A DNA stretch of 64,000 nucleotides. Origin: Caldisericia bacterium. GTDB taxonomy: Bacteria; Caldisericota; Caldisericia; JAAYUI01. Every line of letters begins with the position of its first letter. Position 1 is the first letter of the stretch. Shown piece after piece: positions 41,234 to 50,764 of this stretch. Position numbers and translations under genes: made by a program. The notes below the pieces were generated by a model. It searched no databases, had not been told where the DNA came from, and saw only the letters and a list, made by a program, of their open reading frames with translations. The stretch lies in assembly GCA_017992475.1 (NCBI GenBank), contig JAGOOO010000002.1, forward strand, positions 88,239 through 152,238, read 5' to 3'.

Positions 41234-41673
41234 TAGAGATAAGAAGGGCCAAGCCGCTTGATTTTGAAAAGGTCTATGAGATCGAGTGCCTTGTAAAAAA
41301 ACAGCCATGGGGGATGCTGGATTTTTATGATGATTTCATCAACAATCCCAGGTCCATATGGTATATTGCAGAAAAAAACGGGGAAATAATTGGCTTTGGC
41401 GGCATGTGGAGGGGTGTGGACGAGTTTCACATTGTTAATCTGGCAATAACCAATCCGGAGCGTGGAAAAGGCTACGGTAAAGAGCTTGTAAAGAAGATGC
41501 TTGAGGACGCCATGTCTGAAAAACCGAACATGGTCTTGCTTGAAGTCAGGGCGAGCAACGCCGTTGCAAAAGGCCTTTACATCCAGTTTGGTTTCAGGGA
41601 GCTCTATGTGAGAAAAAATTACTACCAGGAAGATGGCGAAGACGGGATCATCATGGTACTGGAGAGCAAATGA
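41230..41673 (+). CDS. rimI: GNAT N-acetyltransferase RimI
   Basis: This 147-residue GNAT protein has NLAITNPERGKGYGKELVKKML, the pyrophosphate-binding A motif (R-G-x-G-x-G), and GLYIQFGFRELYVRKNYY, the motif B region of RimI, which acetylates ribosomal protein bS18. It sits between tsaB and tsaD, the classic order in bacterial genomes. The ATG at 41230 overlaps the TsaB stop (ATGA); a longer frame start is not needed. Confidence 0.9.
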   Translation: MIEIRRAKPLDFEKVYEIECLVKKQPWGMLDFYDDFINNPRSIWYIAEKNGEIIGFGGMWRGVDEFHIVNLAITNPERGKGYGKELVKKMLEDAMSEKPNMVLLEVRASNAVAKGLYIQFGFRELYVRKNYYQEDGEDGIIMVLESK

Positions 41674-42668
41674 TATCACTAGGGATTGAAACGTCATGCG
41701 ATGATACCTCTGTCGGCATTGTGGACCAGTCTGGCAAGATTCTTGCGCAGATAAGGGCCTCACAGGACAGGGTGCACCAAGTCTGGGGTGGAATAGTGCC
41801 AGAACTCGCCTCGAGGGCCCACCTTGAAAACATCCTCCCAGTTGTTGACATGGCCTTCAGGGAATCAATGATCCATCCTGATGATGTTGATATTATCACC
41901 TGTGCCTATGGGCCAGGTCTTGTGGGGAGCCTTCTGGTGGGCATAGAGACGGCAAAGGCCCTTTCTCTGGCATGGAACAAACCACTTATTGGCGTCAATC
42001 ATCTGAGGGGCCACCTGGCTGCTGTAATGCTTGCGTGTCCAGAAATGGCGATGCCGTCGCTTGGTCTCCTTGTTTCCGGTGGGCATTCAGAAGTCATTTA
42101 TATTGAACCGGATTCTACTGTCAAAATGCTTGGAGAAACCAGGGATGATGCCGCCGGTGAAACACTCGACAAGTTTGGAAGAGTGCTTGGTCTTACCTAT
42201 CCAGCCGGCCCTGAAATAGACAGGATGACCTTTATTGGCGATCAGAATGCGATACAGTTTCCTGTGACGAAACTGAAAGACGGAAGCATGGATTTCAGTT
42301 TTTCCGGTCTCAAGACTGCAGGTGTGAGGGCCATAGAAAAACACCCTGAAATGTCAAAGGAAGATTTGGCTTCATCTTTTATGAAGGCTGTTGTTGACCA
42401 GCTACTCGACAGATTGCTTCTGGCAATTGAAAAAACAGAGGCAAAATCAATCTTTATAGTCGGAGGCGTTGCTTCAAGCGCATACCTGAAAGAGCGTGTG
42501 ACCAAACTTGGTGACTCAGTCGGACTTCCGGTTTTTGTTCCCCCCCCCTCCCTTTGCACCGATAATGGATCAATGATAGCCTATTGCGGGTTTCTCTATC
42601 AACAGTTCGGGAGAAAATCCGGGCTCGATCTCCAGCCACAATCCAGATTGCCGATCACGGCCATGTGA
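41670..42668 (+). CDS. tsaD: tRNA threonylcarbamoyltransferase subunit TsaD
   Basis: This 332-residue protein has all the landmarks. LGIETSCDDTSVGIV opens the ASKHA fold, and HLRGHLAA carries the two iron-binding histidines. GETLDKFGRVLGLTYPAGPEID is the nucleotide-binding region, and LCTDNGSMIA provides the third metal ligand Asp. It transfers threonylcarbamoyl from TC-AMP to A37 of tRNAs that read ANN codons. Overlaps rimI (ATGA). Ends the operon. Confidence 0.95.
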   Translation: MISLGIETSCDDTSVGIVDQSGKILAQIRASQDRVHQVWGGIVPELASRAHLENILPVVDMAFRESMIHPDDVDIITCAYGPGLVGSLLVGIETAKALSLAWNKPLIGVNHLRGHLAAVMLACPEMAMPSLGLLVSGGHSEVIYIEPDSTVKMLGETRDDAAGETLDKFGRVLGLTYPAGPEIDRMTFIGDQNAIQFPVTKLKDGSMDFSFSGLKTAGVRAIEKHPEMSKEDLASSFMKAVVDQLLDRLLLAIEKTEAKSIFIVGGVASSAYLKERVTKLGDSVGLPVFVPPPSLCTDNGSMIAYCGFLYQQFGRKSGLDLQPQSRLPITAM

Positions 42669-42672
42669 TTCG

Positions 42673-42700
42673 TTGACAAGTTAAATCCGAAGGTTAAAAT
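42673..42700 (+). promoter_or_regulatory. Promoter for the two-component operon
   Basis: TTGACA 42673-42678, 16 bp, TAAAAT 42695-42700. A near-perfect ribosome-binding site (CCAAGGAGGTTAA) follows, with ATG at 42722. Confidence 0.65.
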
Positions 42701-42721
42701 GATTTTGACCAAGGAGGTTAA

Positions 42722-43459
42722 ATGAGTAATCAAGTGCCGCCAAACAAGAAGAAAATTCTGGTTATAGACGATGAACACAGGATCGTCGAGACCATAACAT
42801 ACAACCTGAGGGCTGAAGGCTATACGGTTTTTACAGCTGCAACAGCTGAAGAAGGTCTTGAGCAGCTCAGGAGGAGACAGCCTGATCTGGTTGTCCTTGA
42901 CCTCATGCTTCCTGGAATGAGTGGCACCGATTTTTTACGCATAATACGTCAGGAGTCACAGGTCCCTGTTATCATTCTTACTGCAAAAACATCTGAAATA
43001 GACAAAGTTGTCAATCTGAAGATGGGTTCTGACGACTACATGACAAAGCCGTACTCGTTTGCAGAGCTTCTTGCAAGGATTGAAGCCCTATTGAGACGCA
43101 CCAACCAGGCCCCAAAGATTGCCGAGGAGAGGGCACCCGAAGAGATCAGGGTTGGCGACCTCTACATGAACTACTCGAAGAGGGAATGCGTCATAAACGG
43201 CAAACCGGTCAACCTTGGTTATAAGGAATTTGAAATACTGTGGTTCCTTGCAAGCAATCCGGACAAGGTTTTCAGAAGAGATGACATTATGAGCAAGGTC
43301 TGGGGTATCGAGGGCATTCCGCTTGATACGAAGACGGTTGATGTGCATATCCGCTGGATCCGCAAAAAAATTGAGCCAGAGCCAGAGAATCCAAAGTACA
43401 TAGAAACTGTGAGGGGCGTGGGCTACAAATTCTCCACGCACAAGGCATCTGAAAATTGA
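42722..43459 (+). CDS. OmpR/PhoB-family response regulator
   Basis: The 245 residues start with a receiver domain: acidic pair in VIDDEHR, phosphoryl-accepting Asp in VLDLMLPG, Thr in ILTAKT, and Lys in TKPYSFAEL. A winged-helix DNA-binding domain follows (about residues 140-240), with VWGIEGIPLDTKTVDVHIRWIRKKI and RGVGYKF. The next gene is its sensor kinase. PhoB-type regulators answer phosphate starvation, but no pst genes are near, so the stimulus is unknown. Confidence 0.9.
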   Translation: MSNQVPPNKKKILVIDDEHRIVETITYNLRAEGYTVFTAATAEEGLEQLRRRQPDLVVLDLMLPGMSGTDFLRIIRQESQVPVIILTAKTSEIDKVVNLKMGSDDYMTKPYSFAELLARIEALLRRTNQAPKIAEERAPEEIRVGDLYMNYSKRECVINGKPVNLGYKEFEILWFLASNPDKVFRRDDIMSKVWGIEGIPLDTKTVDVHIRWIRKKIEPEPENPKYIETVRGVGYKFSTHKASEN

Positions 43460-45237
43460 ACCTTTGGGTTAGGCTATTTCTAACCTTCCTTATCTGCCTT
43501 TCGCTGACCCTCTCGATGTTGGGGGTCTTTTTTGCGTTGACCTTCAGGGATTACTACGAAACAGAACTCTTCAATAGGATGCTCTTTCAAGCTGATGTTT
43601 TAGAGCCGCGCCTAAAATCATTTATTTTGAGCGGCAACCCTTTTGGGGTTAGTGATTTTCTCAAGGAAGAATCAAACAAATTCCCTTTGCTTGGGCTTTC
43701 CCTGCTGGACTCAAATGGAAAAGTCGTATCGTCGACATGGGGACAAAAGGGTGATGACTGGTCTGGTTTTCCAGAAGTTGCATCTGTTTTGAAGAGGGAA
43801 AATGGTTTTAATATCAGAACTTTTGATTTCGAAAAACAAGCCTTTGTTGCAACCCCCATTGTATCTGATCAGGAGATTGTTGGAATAATAGTAATGAGGA
43901 GCTCGATGGAGCCTGTTAGTGCAGGCACAAGTCAGGTTATAAGATTCATTATTGGCACATTCCTCATAGCCTTGCTTGCAGGTGTCCTCATGGTTTATTC
44001 GTCAGTGCGCATACAGACGCAACCGTTGCAAAGCCTCATTGAATCTGCAAGAAGTATAAGCCTGGGGAACCTTGATGAAACATTTGAATCGAGGTCAAGT
44101 GATGAGGTTGGACAGCTTGGGAGGGTCCTGCAGATAATGGTGACCAGACTCAAGAGTGCCCTCAGGGAAGCAGGCGAGGAACGGAGCCGCTTTCAGGCGA
44201 TTTTTTCAAACATGGTCGATGGTCTCCTGCTAATTGACAGCAACGGCAAGATATTGCTTGCCAACAACTCCTTTCTCACGATTTTTGGTGTTTCGTTCAA
44301 GGACATAATCGGTATCCAGGTTGATAATTCTGTTTTGCCGCTTCAATTATCGGCAATCATCCTCAGGGGCGAGGATGGGGTTGATTCAGAGATGATTCTG
44401 GAAAAACCAGCCAAGAGGGTCCTCAGGATAAGAACGGCGACTATTGAACAGGATGGCTGTGCCATAGGCACCCTTTCAATATGCGAAGACATTACGCGCA
44501 TGAAGCTGCTGGAATCATCAGAGCAGGAGTTTGTCCAGTATATAAGCCATGAGCTGAAAACTCCTCTTGCATCTCTTTCAGCCAGCATTGAGACCATCAC
44601 CACTAAGGCAAAACACGATCCAGAAGCACAGGCCAAGTTTCTGGGCAATATGGGTGAAGACGTCCACAGGCTCACTGATCTTGTAAATTCGATTCTCACT
44701 TATCAGCGGATAAGGGACACTGGCGAACAGATGTTCAAATTTGGGGCAGTCGAGATGGTGCTGGACGTTCACGGCAGGTTTCTGGCCTATGCAAACAAAA
44801 GAAAAATACACTTTGATTTTGAAGTCCCTGATGACGAAGTTTATGTTATTGCCAATAAGGACAGAATAATACAGGTTTTGATTAATTTCATCGATAACGC
44901 GATAAGATTTACTCCAGAAGGTGGCAAGGTCGTTGTCGGTATTGAGAACACGCCTGACTCAAGGAGAGTTAAGTTCTATGTTTCAGATACTGGGATAGGA
45001 ATCCCGAAAGAATATATTGGAAAAATAGGGGAAAGGTTTATCAAAATTCCCAGAAAAGACCATAAATTCGACACCCAGGTGGGGCTTGGGGTCTCTATAT
45101 GCAAGGAAATCTTAAGACGTCATGGGAGTCCACTTGAAGTGGCGTCTGAAGAAGGCAAAGGTACGACTTTTAGCTTCTACCTCAAGAGGGCAACTCAGTC
45201 AAACTCGAGGGAAAAATCTGCTGATTTGACGGAGTGA
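43456..45237 (+). CDS. Sensor histidine kinase with extracytoplasmic, HAMP and PAS domains
   Basis: The 593 residues run: TM helix 7-29; an extracytoplasmic sensor (about 30-165); TM helix 170-190; HAMP (about 195-245); PAS (about 255-350); then a HisKA domain with the phosphorylated His in SHELKTPL, and HATPase with the N-box NFIDNAIRFTP and G-box DTGIGIPKEY. It phosphorylates the response regulator upstream. The start is TTG 43456, overlapping the regulator's stop. The PhoR-like arrangement (PAS between HAMP and HisKA) supports an envelope or nutrient signal. Its end overlaps the convergent nadC by 43 bases. Confidence 0.9.
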   Translation: MNLWVRLFLTFLICLSLTLSMLGVFFALTFRDYYETELFNRMLFQADVLEPRLKSFILSGNPFGVSDFLKEESNKFPLLGLSLLDSNGKVVSSTWGQKGDDWSGFPEVASVLKRENGFNIRTFDFEKQAFVATPIVSDQEIVGIIVMRSSMEPVSAGTSQVIRFIIGTFLIALLAGVLMVYSSVRIQTQPLQSLIESARSISLGNLDETFESRSSDEVGQLGRVLQIMVTRLKSALREAGEERSRFQAIFSNMVDGLLLIDSNGKILLANNSFLTIFGVSFKDIIGIQVDNSVLPLQLSAIILRGEDGVDSEMILEKPAKRVLRIRTATIEQDGCAIGTLSICEDITRMKLLESSEQEFVQYISHELKTPLASLSASIETITTKAKHDPEAQAKFLGNMGEDVHRLTDLVNSILTYQRIRDTGEQMFKFGAVEMVLDVHGRFLAYANKRKIHFDFEVPDDEVYVIANKDRIIQVLINFIDNAIRFTPEGGKVVVGIENTPDSRRVKFYVSDTGIGIPKEYIGKIGERFIKIPRKDHKFDTQVGLGVSICKEILRRHGSPLEVASEEGKGTTFSFYLKRATQSNSREKSADLTE

Positions 45238-46025
45238 GTCAAAAAGCCCATCGAAATTACATCAACTCCTGATTCGGCATAATCTCTTGCATTTTGTGGT
45301 GTTATCTTGCCGGAGGCTTCAAGGATAACGTGGGGTGGTTTCATTCTGGCGATTTCTTTTATCTGGTCCGGGGTCGTGTTGTCGAGCATGACAATGTCTG
45401 CTCCAGCATCAAAAGCCTCTTTTGCCTCGCTTGCGCAGGTTACCTCGACTTCCACTTTCATGACATGGGAAACTTTTGATTTTGCGAGAAAGACTGCTTT
45501 TGAAACAGACCCTACGGCCCTTATGTGGTTGTCTTTGATAAGCACAAGAGAAGATAGATCCATTCGGTGGTTTGTGCCACCACCCACCATCACCGCATGC
45601 CTCTGGATTCCTCTTAGTAAAGGCAGGGTTTTTCTTGTGTCCGTAACATGACAGCCTGTCCCTTCAATGCTCTCCACGACGGCCCTTGTTTGCGTGGCTA
45701 TGCCTGACATGTGGTTCAGGAAATTCAGGGCCACCCTTTCGGCCATCAGCATGCCCTTTGTCGGGCCAAATATCCTTGCGGCCGTTTCGCCGGGTTTTAT
45801 CAAAGTTCCTTCCTTGATGTGAAAATCACACTGTATGAGCGGGTCGACCTCTTCAAAGGCCATTGTGAAGGGATATTCTCCACAGAGGACGCATTCCGAT
45901 TTGCACAAGAGCCTTGCGCCGATCATGTCGTCTTCCGGCACCATGATGGACGAAGTGATATCGCCCCAGGCAAGATCCTCTTCAAGCGCTTTCCTCACGA
46001 GGTTTCTTATAGTCAGCTGTTCCAT
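45195..46025 (-). CDS. nadC: Nicotinate-nucleotide pyrophosphorylase (quinolinate phosphoribosyltransferase)
   Basis: The 276 residues have EDLAWGDITSSIM and the type II phosphoribosyltransferase motifs: RKTLPLLRGIQRHAVMVGGGTNHRMDLSSLVLIKDNH and IVMLDNTTPDQIKE. It makes NaMN from quinolinate and PRPP. It overlaps nadB by 13 bases, completing an nadA-nadB-nadC operon. Confidence 0.95.
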   Translation of the reverse strand: MEQLTIRNLVRKALEEDLAWGDITSSIMVPEDDMIGARLLCKSECVLCGEYPFTMAFEEVDPLIQCDFHIKEGTLIKPGETAARIFGPTKGMLMAERVALNFLNHMSGIATQTRAVVESIEGTGCHVTDTRKTLPLLRGIQRHAVMVGGGTNHRMDLSSLVLIKDNHIRAVGSVSKAVFLAKSKVSHVMKVEVEVTCASEAKEAFDAGADIVMLDNTTPDQIKEIARMKPPHVILEASGKITPQNARDYAESGVDVISMGFLTHSVKSADFSLEFD

Positions 46026-47644
46026 GAATAGCCGTCCTTTTTGCTCGTTCCAACCTCAATCTCAAGGTGTTTTCCATCAAGTTTTGCCTTTGTATGAACC
46101 CTCAGGTTGCCCCATATCGCATCTTTGGCCTGGTAATCAGTTCTCATATGACTTCCCCTCGATTCCTTCCTCTCCAGGGAAGACATTGTGATGATCGAGG
46201 TGACAGTGTACATGTTTGCAAGCTCCAGGGAGCCAAGGGAGGCCGATTCCGGAACAATCAGTGTGCCCTGCCTCAATTTTGACAGGTGTCGCTCCATCTT
46301 CCTCTCTTCTCTTACCAGTCCAATATTTTCCCAGTTCTCGAGCCTCAGTTCTGAACGGGTGTAGGGTTCCCTGTCATACTGCGGCTTGAAAGGTCTCTCT
46401 GGCGGGCCAGCTTTTCTTGAGTCTTCGAGTACTGATTTGGCGCCAAGGGAGCCAGTTACCAGTGCTTCCGGGATTGAATTTGATGCCAGCCTGTTTGCCC
46501 CGTGCATCCCGTTTGATCCGGCTTCACCGCAGGCATATAGGCCCTTTATTGAGGTCCTGCAGGAAAGGTCTGTTTCAATGCCGCCCATCATGTAATGGGC
46601 ACCAGGTGAAACAGGGATGGGCTGCTGTGTTGGATCAAACCCTGCCTTGAGGCACTGGGAATAAACGGTTGGAAATCTTTTTTGAAAAAACCCTCTTTCA
46701 AATTTGGTTGTGTCGAGATAGACCCAGGGTGAACCGGAAAGCTTCATCTCGTTGAAGCAGGCCCTTGATACGATGTCTCTTGGGGCCAGTTCTGCCTTTT
46801 CGTGGTATCTGGGCATGAACCTTTCCTGCTTGTCATTCAAGAGAAACGCGCCCTCACCGCGTATTGCTTCGGTCACCAGAAATGGTTGCCCCTGTATTGC
46901 GAAGCAAACTGTCGGGTGGAACTGCACAAATTCCATGTCAACAAGCGTTGCACCTGCACGAAGGGCCATTGCCATTCCATCACCCGTGGCCACACGTGGA
47001 TTGCTTGTGTAGAAGTAGAGCTGGCCAGACCCACCGGTTGCAATGATTACATTCGGTGCCGAGAACATGACATCGTTGTCTTCTATGATTGCAGAAACGC
47101 CGGCAACTTCACCGTTATCGTCCTGGAGAATATCGACAACGAACGCCTCTTCAAAAATGGTTGCCTGTGAGCCAGTCTTGAGCTGGTCAACCATTGTTTG
47201 CGAAATCATTTTTCCGGTCTGGTCCCCGCCGGCGTGAATTATCCTTCTCACCGAGTGGAAAGCTTCCCTGCCAAGTATGAAATGGCCCTCATTGTCGAGG
47301 TCAAACGGGACGCCCATCTGGTTCAATTCTTCTATGATCAGGGGCGTTTGCTCCTCTATCATTTTGACAGCACTTTCACGGCAGAGGCCATCCCCGGCCT
47401 TTATGGTGTCTGATTTCCAGAGCTCAATAGAATCGCCTTCGCCAAGGGAGGCGGCGAGGCCTCCCTGTGCGTAGAAAGAGTTTGAATCAACCAGTCTCTC
47501 TTTGGTTATCAGTGCCACCCTCATTTCCCTTGAGAGCCTCATGGTGGCGATTACACCAGCTATTCCGGACCCGACAACGATTGCATCAAACTCCCAGTTT
47601 TCTTTTGCTGAAGAGCCTGCTATATACCTGGGAATTTTAACCAT
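46013..47644 (-). CDS. nadB: L-aspartate oxidase
   Basis: This 543-residue FAD protein has VVGSGIAGVIATMRLS for the ADP-binding loop, SFYAQGGLAASLG, HPTVCFAIQGQPFLVTEAIRGEGAFL with the catalytic Arg, and GLYACGEAGSNGMHGANRLASNS near the C-terminus of the FAD domain. It oxidises L-aspartate to iminoaspartate for quinolinate synthesis; in anaerobes it uses fumarate or other acceptors instead of O2. Overlaps nadA by 8 bases. Typical NadB length. Confidence 0.94.
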   Translation of the reverse strand: MVKIPRYIAGSSAKENWEFDAIVVGSGIAGVIATMRLSREMRVALITKERLVDSNSFYAQGGLAASLGEGDSIELWKSDTIKAGDGLCRESAVKMIEEQTPLIIEELNQMGVPFDLDNEGHFILGREAFHSVRRIIHAGGDQTGKMISQTMVDQLKTGSQATIFEEAFVVDILQDDNGEVAGVSAIIEDNDVMFSAPNVIIATGGSGQLYFYTSNPRVATGDGMAMALRAGATLVDMEFVQFHPTVCFAIQGQPFLVTEAIRGEGAFLLNDKQERFMPRYHEKAELAPRDIVSRACFNEMKLSGSPWVYLDTTKFERGFFQKRFPTVYSQCLKAGFDPTQQPIPVSPGAHYMMGGIETDLSCRTSIKGLYACGEAGSNGMHGANRLASNSIPEALVTGSLGAKSVLEDSRKAGPPERPFKPQYDREPYTRSELRLENWENIGLVREERKMERHLSKLRQGTLIVPESASLGSLELANMYTVTSIITMSSLERKESRGSHMRTDYQAKDAIWGNLRVHTKAKLDGKHLEIEVGTSKKDGYSWNS

Positions 47645-48539
47645 GCATCCTCTCGATTGCTATTCTTGCCTTGTCGGCTATTTCTTTGTCGACTGTTATC
47701 ACATGCTTCTCTTCCCGCAGTGATTCCAGGAGTTTTTCCAGCGTGGTTTTTTTCATGTTTGGGCAGGTGATGTTTTTGGTGGCAAGGACAAACCTTTCAC
47801 CGGGAAACATTTTTTCAAGTCTCTGCTTCATTCCGGTTTCTGTGGCGATTATGAAGCACCTTCCAGGGTTCTCTTTTACATAGGTTATCATGCCCGATGT
47901 TCCACAAATATGATCAGATAACTCCCTTACTTTTGGGTTTGATTCGGGGTGTGAAACCAGGAGCGCATCTGGATGGTAGGCCTTTGTTGTTCTCACCTGG
48001 TCTGCATCCATGAGCCAGTGGATTGGGCAATACCCATTAAAAATATGAAGGGTTTTCTTTGTTTTTGAGGCAATCCATGACCCAAGCCCCTGGTCCGGGA
48101 TGAATATTATTTCGTCAGAGTCTATTTTTTCAACGATTTTCAAAGCGTTTGCCGATGTGCAGATGACATCCGAGAGCGCCTTAACTTCAATGGGTGAGTT
48201 GATGTAGCAGACAACCTTTGCTTTTGGGTATTTTTTCTTCATTTCTACAACATCTTCCGGAGTTATCATGTTTGCAAGGGGGCAACCTGCCTCCTCAATT
48301 GCGATCATGATTTTCTTTTCCGGTGAAAGCACCGATGCTGTTTCGGCCATAAATTTTACAGCGCAGAACATGATTTTCTTGCTACCAGATTCCATGGCCT
48401 TTTTTGACAGATCAAGCGAGTCGCCGACATAATCAGCAATTTCTTGGATTTCCATCGGCTGGTAACTGTGGGCAAGTATGAAAATGCCCTTTTCTTTGGC
48501 AATCTTGCGGATTTCACTTTGAAGAGCACTGGTATCCAT
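47637..48539 (-). CDS. nadA: Quinolinate synthase A
   Basis: This 300-residue [4Fe-4S] enzyme has FILAHSYQPMEIQEIADYVGDSLDLSK, CYINSPIEVKALSDVICTSANA and the cluster cysteines C-in-CYINS, CGTSGM and ITCPNMKK. It condenses iminoaspartate (from NadB) with dihydroxyacetone phosphate to quinolinate. The ATG 48539 lacks a ribosome-binding site; TTGAAA-16-TAAATT ends 7 nt upstream, so the message is predicted to be leaderless. Divergent from ruvB. Confidence 0.94.
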   Translation of the reverse strand: MDTSALQSEIRKIAKEKGIFILAHSYQPMEIQEIADYVGDSLDLSKKAMESGSKKIMFCAVKFMAETASVLSPEKKIMIAIEEAGCPLANMITPEDVVEMKKKYPKAKVVCYINSPIEVKALSDVICTSANALKIVEKIDSDEIIFIPDQGLGSWIASKTKKTLHIFNGYCPIHWLMDADQVRTTKAYHPDALLVSHPESNPKVRELSDHICGTSGMITYVKENPGRCFIIATETGMKQRLEKMFPGERFVLATKNITCPNMKKTTLEKLLESLREEKHVITVDKEIADKARIAIERMHG

Positions 48540-48546
48540 TGACTCG

Positions 48547-48574
48547 AATTTAATACATTTGATCTGATTTTCAA
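48547..48574 (-). promoter_or_regulatory. Leaderless promoter for nadABC
   Basis: On the minus strand TTGAAA (48569-48574), 16 bp, TAAATT (48547-48552), then 7 nt to ATG 48539. Confidence 0.55.
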
Positions 48575-48579
48575 CAGTC

Positions 48580-48608
48580 TTGAAAGGCAATGTTTATAAA
48601 AATATACT
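48580..48608 (+). promoter_or_regulatory. Leaderless promoter for ruvB
   Basis: TTGAAA 48580-48585, 17 bp, TATACT 48603-48608, then 9 nt to GTG 48618. The -35 lies 5 bp from that of nadABC, back to back. Confidence 0.65.
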
Positions 48609-48617
48609 TTTTATGAA

Positions 48618-49655
48618 GTGGAAGACAGAATAATCGACCCCAATATTGCCCAGGAAGATTCGGACGAGGTATCATTAAGGCCGTCCAGGCTTTCGCAATT
48701 CATTGGACAAGAGAGGGTCAAGAAGAACCTTCAGACTTTCCTTGAGGCTGCCAAAACCAGAGACCCAAAAAAACTTGGCAAAGGCGAGGGCATACTTGAC
48801 CATATCCTTTTTTATGGCCCGCCTGGCCTTGGAAAAACGACCCTTGCCGTCATTGTGGCATCCGAACTTGGTGTCTCGCTCAAGAGAACCACCGGCAAGG
48901 CGCTGGAAAGAGCTGGTGATGTGGCGGCCATCCTGACGGGTTTGTCGGAAGGTGACATACTTTTTGTGGACGAAATCCACAGAATGAACCCCCAGATTGA
49001 AGAAACATTCTACTCCGCCATGGAAGATTTCAGGTTTGACATTGTCCTTGGCAAAGGCCCATCGGCCAGAACGATAACCCTCCCGTTGAACAGATTTACG
49101 CTCATTGGTGCCACAACCAGAATAAGTCTCCTGAGCTCCCCTTTAAGGGACAGATTTGGCATTATAGAGAGGCTTGAGTATTACACCCCCCCAGAGCTGG
49201 CAGAAGTCGCAAAAAGGGCCTCAAAGGCCCTTGGTGTTGAAATTGACAAGGAGCTTGCCCATCTTCTGGCAAAGAGGGCAAGGGGAACGCCGAGGATTGT
49301 CCTGAGGCTCCTCAGGAGAGCGAGGGACTTTGCTGTTGTTTCAGGAACAAACGTCATTGGCAAAGAGGTTTTGCTTGAGACGTTCAAGGCCCTTGAAGTC
49401 AATGATTATGGCCTGGACAAGATGGACAGGAGGCTTCTCGAAACGATCATAGAGCGTTTTTCTGGCGGGCCGGTCGGCCTGGAAACAATGGCCGCCATTC
49501 TTGGGGAAGACAGGGACTCGGTAGAAGATGTTATCGAACCATATCTGCTCCAGGAGGGCATGATCGAAAGAACGCCAAGGGGAAGGGTTGTTCTGGAAAA
49601 GGGCTATATAGCCTGTGGACTCAAACCAAGAGTCAAAGATGACCTCCTCTTCTAA
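48618..49655 (+). CDS. ruvB: Holliday junction branch migration helicase RuvB
   Basis: This 345-residue AAA+ ATPase has LRPSRLSQFIGQ, Walker A GPPGLGKTT, Walker B DEIHR, sensor 1 GATTR, and the C-terminal winged helix (GPVGLETMAAILGEDRDSVEDVIEPYLLQ...GMIERTPRGR). An insertion of about 13 charged residues (KTRDPKKLGKGEG) sits before Walker A. It drives branch migration of Holliday junctions with RuvA, which is not here. GTG 48618 has no ribosome-binding site and follows a -10 box by 9 nt. queH overlaps its 3' end. Confidence 0.95.
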   Translation: MEDRIIDPNIAQEDSDEVSLRPSRLSQFIGQERVKKNLQTFLEAAKTRDPKKLGKGEGILDHILFYGPPGLGKTTLAVIVASELGVSLKRTTGKALERAGDVAAILTGLSEGDILFVDEIHRMNPQIEETFYSAMEDFRFDIVLGKGPSARTITLPLNRFTLIGATTRISLLSSPLRDRFGIIERLEYYTPPELAEVAKRASKALGVEIDKELAHLLAKRARGTPRIVLRLLRRARDFAVVSGTNVIGKEVLLETFKALEVNDYGLDKMDRRLLETIIERFSGGPVGLETMAAILGEDRDSVEDVIEPYLLQEGMIERTPRGRVVLEKGYIACGLKPRVKDDLLF

Positions 49656-50220
49656 TCTTCTTCTCCATTGCTGTTGTGGCCCCTGTGCCACTGCCTCGAT
49701 TGACCGTTTTGTCCAGCTTGGCTACAAGGTGGTGCCTTACTTTTTCAATCCGAACATTGAACCGGAAGACGAGCGAAAAAGAAGACTCGGTGCCTTTCTG
49801 GCTGTTTGCCAGTCAAAAATGCTCACTCCTATTGTTGAAGATGATCCGGATTATTCTCACAAGCGAGGTTTGGACAGATGTTTTTCGTGTTACTCCGTGA
49901 GGCTTGAAAAGACAAAATTGGTAGCACGAAGGCTTGGTTTAAATTATTTCTCAACATCCCTGCTTATTTCCCCGTACCAGAAGCATGAACTGATAAAACA
50001 GGTCGGATCAGGGCTTGAAGGTTTTGTTTATGAAGACCTGAGACCATTTTACAAAGATTCACAGCAGCAGGCAAAAGAGCTTGGAGTTTACAGACAAAAA
50101 TACTGCGCTTGCCTGGAGAGCCTTGAGGAATCAAAATGGCTTGCCAAAAGAAAATCAGAGATGAAAAGGCAAAAATCAGGCCCTACCAAGGAGTGGGTTC
50201 CCCGCTGGCTTGCGAAATGA
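49639..50220 (+). CDS. queH: Epoxyqueuosine reductase QueH
   Basis: This 193-residue protein has LLLHCCCGPCA at the N-terminus, then RCFSCYSVRLEKT, then QKYCACLES: the Cys clusters of QueH (DUF208), the non-homologous replacement for QueG that reduces epoxyqueuosine in tRNA. It has the family's FFNPNIEP and SPYQKHELI landmarks. ATG 49639 is preferred to GTG 49615 because the homologous start is immediately before SSNLLLHCC. It overlaps ruvB by 17 bases. Confidence 0.92.
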   Translation: MTSSSNLLLHCCCGPCATASIDRFVQLGYKVVPYFFNPNIEPEDERKRRLGAFLAVCQSKMLTPIVEDDPDYSHKRGLDRCFSCYSVRLEKTKLVARRLGLNYFSTSLLISPYQKHELIKQVGSGLEGFVYEDLRPFYKDSQQQAKELGVYRQKYCACLESLEESKWLAKRKSEMKRQKSGPTKEWVPRWLAK

Positions 50221-50764
50221 ACCAGTCCTGAAAAGCCTTTAGGGCTTTCCCGCGATGGGATATCCTGTCCTTTTCTTCAGGTGTAATTTCCGCAGTCGTT
50301 TTTTCCCCGTTAAAAAGAAATATCGGATCGTAGCCAAAACCATTTGATCCTTTTGGGGTGGTGGCAATTTCGCCTTTCAGCTCACCTGTGAAGGTGCGCG
50401 TGCCGTTTTGATCGGTGTAGGAGGCCACGCATACAAATTTTGCCCTTCTGTTTGCCACGCCTTCCATTTCCTTCAGGACCCTGATGTTGTTGGCCTCCGG
50501 ACCACCGGCATACCTGGCTGAATATATGCCAGGCCTTCCATCCAGCGCCTCCACAACGAGGCCCGAATCTTCGGCAAGTGTTGGTATCCCTGTCTGGGTA
50601 AATCCAGCTTCGGATTTCAGCCTTGCGTTTTCCTCGAATGTGGAGCCAGTTTCCTCCGGCATTTCCACTTTATAGTCAGATGCCAGCACAAGCTCCACTT
50701 TTGTCAATATTGCCTGTGCTTCTCTCAATTTGCCAGGATTCGATGTTGCAAAAAGAATTTTCAT
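50183..50764 (-). CDS. rdgB: XTP/dITP diphosphatase (RdgB/HAM1)
   Basis: This 193-residue protein has ATSNPGKLREAQAIL, ENARLKSEAGF, AEDSGLVVEALDGRPGIYSARYAGG and GFGYDPIFLF. All are signatures of the HAM1 family, which hydrolyses non-canonical purine NTPs such as dITP and XTP. It follows rph with a 4-base overlap (a common pair) and its 3' end overlaps the convergent queH by 38 bases. Confidence 0.93.
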   Translation of the reverse strand: MKILFATSNPGKLREAQAILTKVELVLASDYKVEMPEETGSTFEENARLKSEAGFTQTGIPTLAEDSGLVVEALDGRPGIYSARYAGGPEANNIRVLKEMEGVANRRAKFVCVASYTDQNGTRTFTGELKGEIATTPKGSNGFGYDPIFLFNGEKTTAEITPEEKDRISHRGKALKAFQDWFISQASGEPTPW